Positions 8,850-12,007 of a stretch of 12,007 nt of DNA are shown here, one piece after another. Where the stretch lies: assembly GCA_018524725.1 (NCBI GenBank), contig JAEUWP010000235.1, forward strand, positions 1 to 12,007. Direction: 5' to 3'. Below the pieces are notes generated by a model. The model had not been told where the DNA came from and did not search any database. It saw nothing but the letters and a program-made list of their open reading frames with translations. Each line of letters starts with the position of its first letter. The stretch's first letter is position 1. The DNA comes from Podaxis mareebaensis. Its lineage: Eukaryota > Basidiomycota > Agaricomycetes > Agaricales > Agaricaceae. A program made the translations under genes and the position numbers.

Positions 8850-9540
8850 TGTTACGTTCCGGATGGGCGCCTAGGGCATCAGGGAGTGGACCTCGGCCTC
8901 AGCTTATGTGCTGTGCCCTTCCGGTATCGCGTTGGTCCGATTTGGACAGAGGCAGAACCTGGAGGCGGAGGGAACGAGAGACAGAGTGCGGACGAGCAGC
9001 AGGAGTGGTCGGAAGACGACCCAGAGGACTGACGAGCAGAACAGAGGAGGAAGAGGATAACGAAGTTGATATTCAGACTGAGGAAACGGATACAGGAAAC
9101 TACTACGCTTAAATACGCGTCGAGAACCGGAAACGGGGAACAGGAAAATAACTGGAGAACAAAAGCGAGTACAAATGGGTAAAACATTTCGGAGGTAAAG
9201 CAGAAACTAGAAGCGGGCGGAAGGTACAGGTATGGAGGCGGAATGGAAAGGAGGCTGTCCGGAATGTAATAAAACGTAGAACGGAAGCAAGGAACAAATG
9301 GACTGAGGCAAGGGTAAAGGATCTGAGATGATAAAGGAAAAGTGAATGAACAACACTCGTTGCAGTGGTCGTGAGCAACCGAGTGCGCGCACCCGCCTGT
9401 TCGGATAACAGGGCAGACGGAAATCCATCAACGGAACGAGCGGATCGGAGTCGTGCGAAATCAGAACATTGGATATCGGATTTTCAGACATCGGATAAGC
9501 ATGGGAAAGTAAGCATGGATGTGCACGAGTGGTTGTGACA
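8850..9540 (-). repeat. Right LTR of element B (its 5' LTR)
   Basis: 691 bp, collinear with 1260-1950. It contains the promoter and start of the genomic RNA if element B is transcribed, reading leftwards. Differences from the left copy are spread along the whole length and are all C/T or G/A at CpG. At four sites one copy has TG and the other CA, meaning an ancestral CG was hit on different strands in the two copies. Confidence 0.95.
9108..9116 (-). promoter_or_regulatory. TATA-like box in the 5' LTR of element B
   Basis: GTATTTAAG on the minus strand, about 425 nt into the LTR in element sense. This would leave roughly 200 nt for R and U5. The position is reasonable, but the motif is short and no start site can be proven. 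The same motif in the left LTR is at 1518-1526 with one CpG-type change beside it. Confidence 0.25.
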
Positions 9541-9545
9541 TAAGT
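9541..9545. repeat. Target-site duplication TAAGT, right copy
   Basis: Second copy of the 5-bp duplication at 1255-1259, directly after the right LTR. Confidence 0.9.
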
Positions 9546-10198
9546 CCTGGATGGATAAACTAGCTCAAGATATTAGCCAAAGTACTAGCAACATGACTGC
9601 TCTTAGGACAGCTCATGCTCAGAGCCAGGAACACAAGGCTCATAGCAACTGCAGGTACTGTGGTGAAATTGGGCACTATCTTCAAGAATGTCCAAAGAAG
9701 AATGCAGACTTAGAAGCAGGAAAGATAAGATGGGATCCTCAGAGAAGATATATAGTCTATGGAGATGGAAGTTCAATCCCTCCAGGAGAAGGACCAATAT
9801 CACAGAGAGTAGAGAAATACTATCATGCTAAGTCAGCACATATGTTTGTCTCACCTCCAGATGATGGTTTCCCTGACTTGGATGAAATCCAACCTCCAGT
9901 CAGATATTCTTCTTATGTTTACAACAAAAGGGATTCCAGAGATGACTATCTTGAAAGACAGATGGAAATAATTTGAAGACAAGAAAGAGAATTAGAAGAG
10001 ATGAGGAAGTTAGTTGCACTCCAAACAGGAGGAGCTCCATCTAGGATGAGTCCACCTGGAGTAGCTACTTCAGTACGTCCAGAAGATCCTTTAAGTCAGA
10101 TGGCAGAACAGCTGTCAGCACTTCAGGAACAGTTTGGACAACTCCTCTCTTCAAAACCTGAAGTCAGAAATCCTAGAAAACCTCAGCAGGGTTTCTAG
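9546..10198 (+). pseudogene. gag: gag of element A, 3' part: CCHC nucleocapsid, one TGA
   Basis: Continues Gag of element A from codon 257 (joined across the insertion) to a TAG at 10196-10198, 473 residues in all. A zinc knuckle CX2CX4HX4C lies at residues 292-305 (9650-9691: CRYCGEIGHYLQEC), the RNA-binding nucleocapsid of Gag. Downstream is a KKNADLEAGKIRWD-type segment and a helix-prone region (DDYLERQ, then RQERELEEMRKLV) cut by TGA at 9974-9976, codon 400. The helix runs on in the same frame across that TGA, so it is most likely a mutated CGA. The frame then reaches a stop that directly follows a canonical slippery heptamer, so that second stop is probably the genuine gag end. Confidence 0.8.
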
Positions 10199-11292
10199 AA
10201 CATCCAAGGAAGACTCTACCCTCCAGAGGTAAGGTTACACCAAGGAGACCAGTAGTGTCTGAGGACAGTTCAGAAAGTGACCAAGATTTTGCAGATAGTG
10301 AAAGTGAAGAAGATATACCCCTCAGATTACAGACAAAGAATTATCCAGAGCTGCCATATAAAAATGTGAAGGGACTTAAACCTGTAGTTGAAGTTCCACC
10401 CATGCCAATAAGGCAGGCTCTGAAGAAAGATGTAAATGAAAAGAAGGTGCAGAACTATAGACATCAAGCTCCTATTGAACAAGGAGTTGATGTAGAGAAA
10501 GTGTTAGAAAAAGTTCTCTCTGAGAAAGCTTCAATAACTCATGAAGAACTTTTAGCACTATCTCCTAAGTATAGAAATGCATGTAAAGAGAGGATGACAA
10601 AGAAGCGAGTAGCTACCTCAGCAGACAACACAGTTGCTACCTTTGAGGAAGCTATAGACAAGCCAGATGAGTTGGTTCAAGTAAATTTGACTAGCTTGTC
10701 AGAAGCAAATAAAATGATGAAGACAGTTCAGGGTTCAGAAGGCAACTCAGAACAGATTTGGGTTGTTCAGGATCCTATCCTACAGTACCTGGAGACCCTC
10801 CCAGATGAAGAAAGACACAAACAGGTCTTTGTAGCTAGAGAATCGGAGTCGCTCCGAGTAGTAGCTACCATGATCAATGGTGTCAGAAATGAAGAAGCAC
10901 TGCTAGATAATGGTTCACAGATTATCTCTATGAGCAGGGAAGCTGCTATTGCTTGCCAAGTCTCTTGGGATCCTGATGTGACCATAAATATGCAGAGTGC
11001 TAATGGTCAGATAGAACAGACTTGTGGTTTGGCCAGAGATGTTCCTTTCAGACTTGGAGGAATTACTGTCTATCTACAAGTTCATGTTATGGAAAAACCT
11101 GCATACAGGGTACTTCTAGGACATCCATTTGATGTTCTAACTGAAAGCCAAGTTAAGAATATGGCCTCTGGAGGGCAGATAGTGATCATTACTGATCCTA
11201 ACACCAAAAAGAGGGCTGTATTACCAACTTATGCTAGAGGGGAGTCACCTACTATGTTAAAGAGAGCTCAGGAAAACAATGCAAATTTTTAA
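10177..11292 (+). CDS. pro: pro of element A: retropepsin-like protease ORF
   Basis: Open in the -1 frame relative to gag, with no ATG at its start, so it should be made as a Gag-Pro fusion. About 365 residues follow the slip. The first 200 are acidic then mixed, of unknown fold. Then comes a retropepsin-like domain: active-site-like LLDNGSQI (D at 10906-10908), a central MQSANGQI region, and the hydrophobic RVLLGHPFDV element near the end that matches the conserved I-L-G turn of these proteases. The active site reads DNGS, not DT/SGS, so activity is uncertain. The frame ends at TAA 11290-11292, directly after a second slippery heptamer. Retropepsins cut Gag and Pol after assembly. Confidence 0.78.
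   Translation, partial: KTSAGFLEHPRKTLPSRGKVTPRRPVVSEDSSESDQDFADSESEEDIPLRLQTKNYPELPYKNVKGLKPVVEVPPMPIRQALKKDVNEKKVQNYRHQAPIEQGVDVEKVLEKVLSEKASITHEELLALSPKYRNACKERMTKKRVATSADNTVATFEEAIDKPDELVQVNLTSLSEANKMMKTVQGSEGNSEQIWVVQDPILQYLETLPDEERHKQVFVARESESLRVVATMINGVRNEEALLDNGSQIISMSREAAIACQVSWDPDVTINMQSANGQIEQTCGLARDVPFRLGGITVYLQVHVMEKPAYRVLLGHPFDVLTESQVKNMASGGQIVIITDPNTKKRAVLPTYARGESPTMLKRAQENNANF
10189..10195 (+). promoter_or_regulatory. Slippery heptamer at the gag-pro junction of element A
   Basis: Gag codons CAG GGT TTC TAG contain G GGT TTC, an X XXY YYZ heptamer in the correct phase, immediately before the gag stop. A -1 slip gives GGG TTT CTA GAA and enters the protease frame. That frame is open only from 10177 (after a TAG at 10174-10176), so the shift must occur in this 20-base window. 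The first 15 nt downstream show no clear stem. An imperfect 4+4-bp stem (10211-10219 with 10252-10260) is possible but further away than usual. Confidence 0.65.
10843..10857 (+). repeat. CpG-containing perfect inverted repeat within pro
   Basis: TCGGAG-TCG-CTCCGA forms a 6-bp stem with a 3-base loop. It contains three of the only five CpGs I find between 10261 and 12007. It is in frame within pro (E-S-E-S-L-R), so it may be chance. Confidence 0.4.
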
Positions 11293-11331
11293 GTCACCTT
11301 GAGGAGTTGAGTGAATCTCAAGGAGAGGTGA
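11283..11331 (+). promoter_or_regulatory. Slippery heptamer and stem-loop at the pro-pol junction of element A
   Basis: Pro codons GCA AAT TTT TAA contain A AAT TTT (11283-11289), a canonical X XXY YYZ heptamer in phase, directly before the stop. A -1 slip gives TTA AGT CAC and enters pol, which is open only after a TAG at 11235-11237. Downstream, CCTTGAG (11297-11303) pairs perfectly with CTCAAGG (11317-11323), leaving a 7-nt spacer. Alternatively TCACC-TTGAG pairs with CTCAA and GGTGA around a 5-nt bulge. All parts match the established -1 frameshift layout. Confidence 0.72.
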
Positions 11332-12007
11332 TTTGTATTATAGACAAGATAGGACAGAATGATCCTGTCATTTCTGAGACTCTGTCCATGACAGCTGACC
11401 ACTTCACAGAAGATGAGATAAAGACAATCTACCTTCGGAAAAGTCTAGCAGAGATCCAAATCAGCAAAGAGGATAAGCAGACCTTAGATATATTCATGTC
11501 TCAGGTTGCTAACCCACTAGCTGAAATGGGACAAGTGATAGCTGTGGAAGAAGAACATACCACACCTACCAAAGAAGAATATCTCTGTTTAGCAGGAAAG
11601 AAATATAAACCTGTAGCTCTCAAAGTCAGACCAGTACTGGGAGAGTTACCAGACAAGTTCAGGATAAGGAGAGAAATCAAAGGGGATCCTTTGGCTGACA
11701 TGCCAGAGTTACCCACCAATCCACCTGACTTCACTCCTAGAGGAAGATACACTCAGGAAAGGATGGAGAAATTGGACTCTCAGCATGACCCAGAGTTCCT
11801 TTGGCCAGAAGAAAAGAAGTTAATGCATCATATGATAAGTATGCAGAATGAGGCATTTGCCTGGGATGATACAGAAAGAGGTAGATTCAAGGAAGAGTAC
11901 TTTCCTCCTATTGAAATACCTACTGTACCTCATACTCCCTGGGTAGAGAAGAACAGGCCTATTCCACCTGCTATCTATGATGAAGTTTGTAAGATAATCA
12001 AGAAAAA
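11289..12007 (+). CDS. pol: pol of element A, N-terminal part (pre-RT), runs off the window
   Basis: Open without a stop for 239 codons to the window end, in the -1 frame relative to pro, starting by frameshift with no ATG of its own needed. An acidic N-terminal segment is followed by a linker, then near the end a conserved-looking stretch (EFLWPEEKKL, NEAFAWDDTERG, EEYFPPIEIPT, NRPIPPAIYDEV) like that found just before the RT core in this type of fungal polyprotein. RT, RNase H and integrase should follow outside the window. No damage is seen. Confidence 0.75.

Larger units (their letters stand above)
1260..9540 (-). mobile_element. Element B: chromovirus-type Ty3/gypsy LTR retrotransposon, full length, nested
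   Basis: An 8281-bp element bounded by two 691-bp direct LTRs and a TAAGT target duplication. Its gag and pol read on the minus strand, opposite to element A. The domain order protease, RT, RNase H, integrase, chromodomain identifies a chromovirus of the Ty3/gypsy group. It carries an additional plus-strand gene between the end of pol and the left LTR, which is its 3' LTR. The LTR ends are intact (TGT...ACA). gag has two and pol three in-frame TGA codons, so this copy is probably non-autonomous. Confidence 0.95.
1..12007 (+). mobile_element. Element A: recipient Ty3/gypsy-like LTR retrotransposon, partial, interrupted
   Basis: Plus-strand LTR retrotransposon that fills the window except for the nested element at 1260-9540. 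In order I see a probable 5' LTR end, a TGG-starting primer-binding site, a leader, gag with capsid-like region and CCHC knuckle, a protease ORF, and the part of pol before the RT core. RT, integrase and the 3' LTR would lie beyond position 12007. The order gag-pro-pol is known for both Ty3/gypsy and related families; the style of the protease and pre-RT region resembles Ty3/gypsy elements common in Agaricomycetes, which is recognition rather than a search result. Its ORFs use AGA/AGG for most arginines and hold very few CpGs. Confidence 0.8.

Noticed and set aside
10225..10253. GTAAGG at 10229 as a splice donor bridging gag and pro
   Set aside because: It lies after the gag stop, and the nearest AG acceptor (10251-10252) would leave an intron of about 24 nt, too short; frameshifting at 10189 explains the frames.

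Overview
The window is a nest of two LTR retrotransposons from what looks like a filamentous basidiomycete (Agaricomycete-type) genome. This rests on a 49-nt intron with a fungal donor, branch site and acceptor, a chromodomain Ty3/gypsy element of fungal type, and mutation confined to CpG. There is no species marker, and I see no ordinary cellular gene, tRNA, rRNA or CRISPR array.

Layout. Element A (the recipient, plus strand) runs off both ends. It shows a probable 5' LTR end (1-115), a primer-binding site (about 118-133), a leader, gag (491-1259, resuming at 9546-10198), a protease ORF (to 11292) and the start of pol (11289 to the window end). Element B (minus strand, 1260-9540, 8281 bp) sits inside gag of A. 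It has two 691-bp LTRs, a 5-bp TAAGT target duplication and a polypurine tract. Taking out B plus one TAAGT rejoins gag of A in frame, between the capsid region and the zinc knuckle.

Element B is a chromovirus. On the minus strand, gag (8810-7260) is followed in the -1 frame by pol (7263-3523), with protease, RT, RNase H, integrase, GPY/F and chromodomain. Both ORFs are broken only by TGA codons, five in all, each explained by CGA to TGA. Between pol and the left LTR, on the opposite strand, B carries an extra gene (2096-3296) with one intron, a six-cysteine zinc-cluster-like motif and a long coiled coil.

Main observations. (1) Element A appears to place gag, pro and pol in three frames joined by two -1 ribosomal frameshift sites. 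GGGTTTC lies directly before the gag TAG and AAATTTT directly before the pro TAA. The second has a stem-loop 7 nt downstream. (2) Element B has an antisense, intron-containing cargo gene. (3) The two LTRs of B differ at about 35 positions, every one a transition at a CpG, with no other change. (4) The body of A is almost free of CpG, in contrast to B.

How the parts work together: gag proteins form the particle, protease matures it, RT/RNase H copies the RNA, and integrase (with a chromodomain in B) places the copy. In both elements frameshifting would set the Gag:Pol ratio. B has inactivated this copy of A by insertion, and B itself is decaying through CpG deamination, so neither copy is likely autonomous now.
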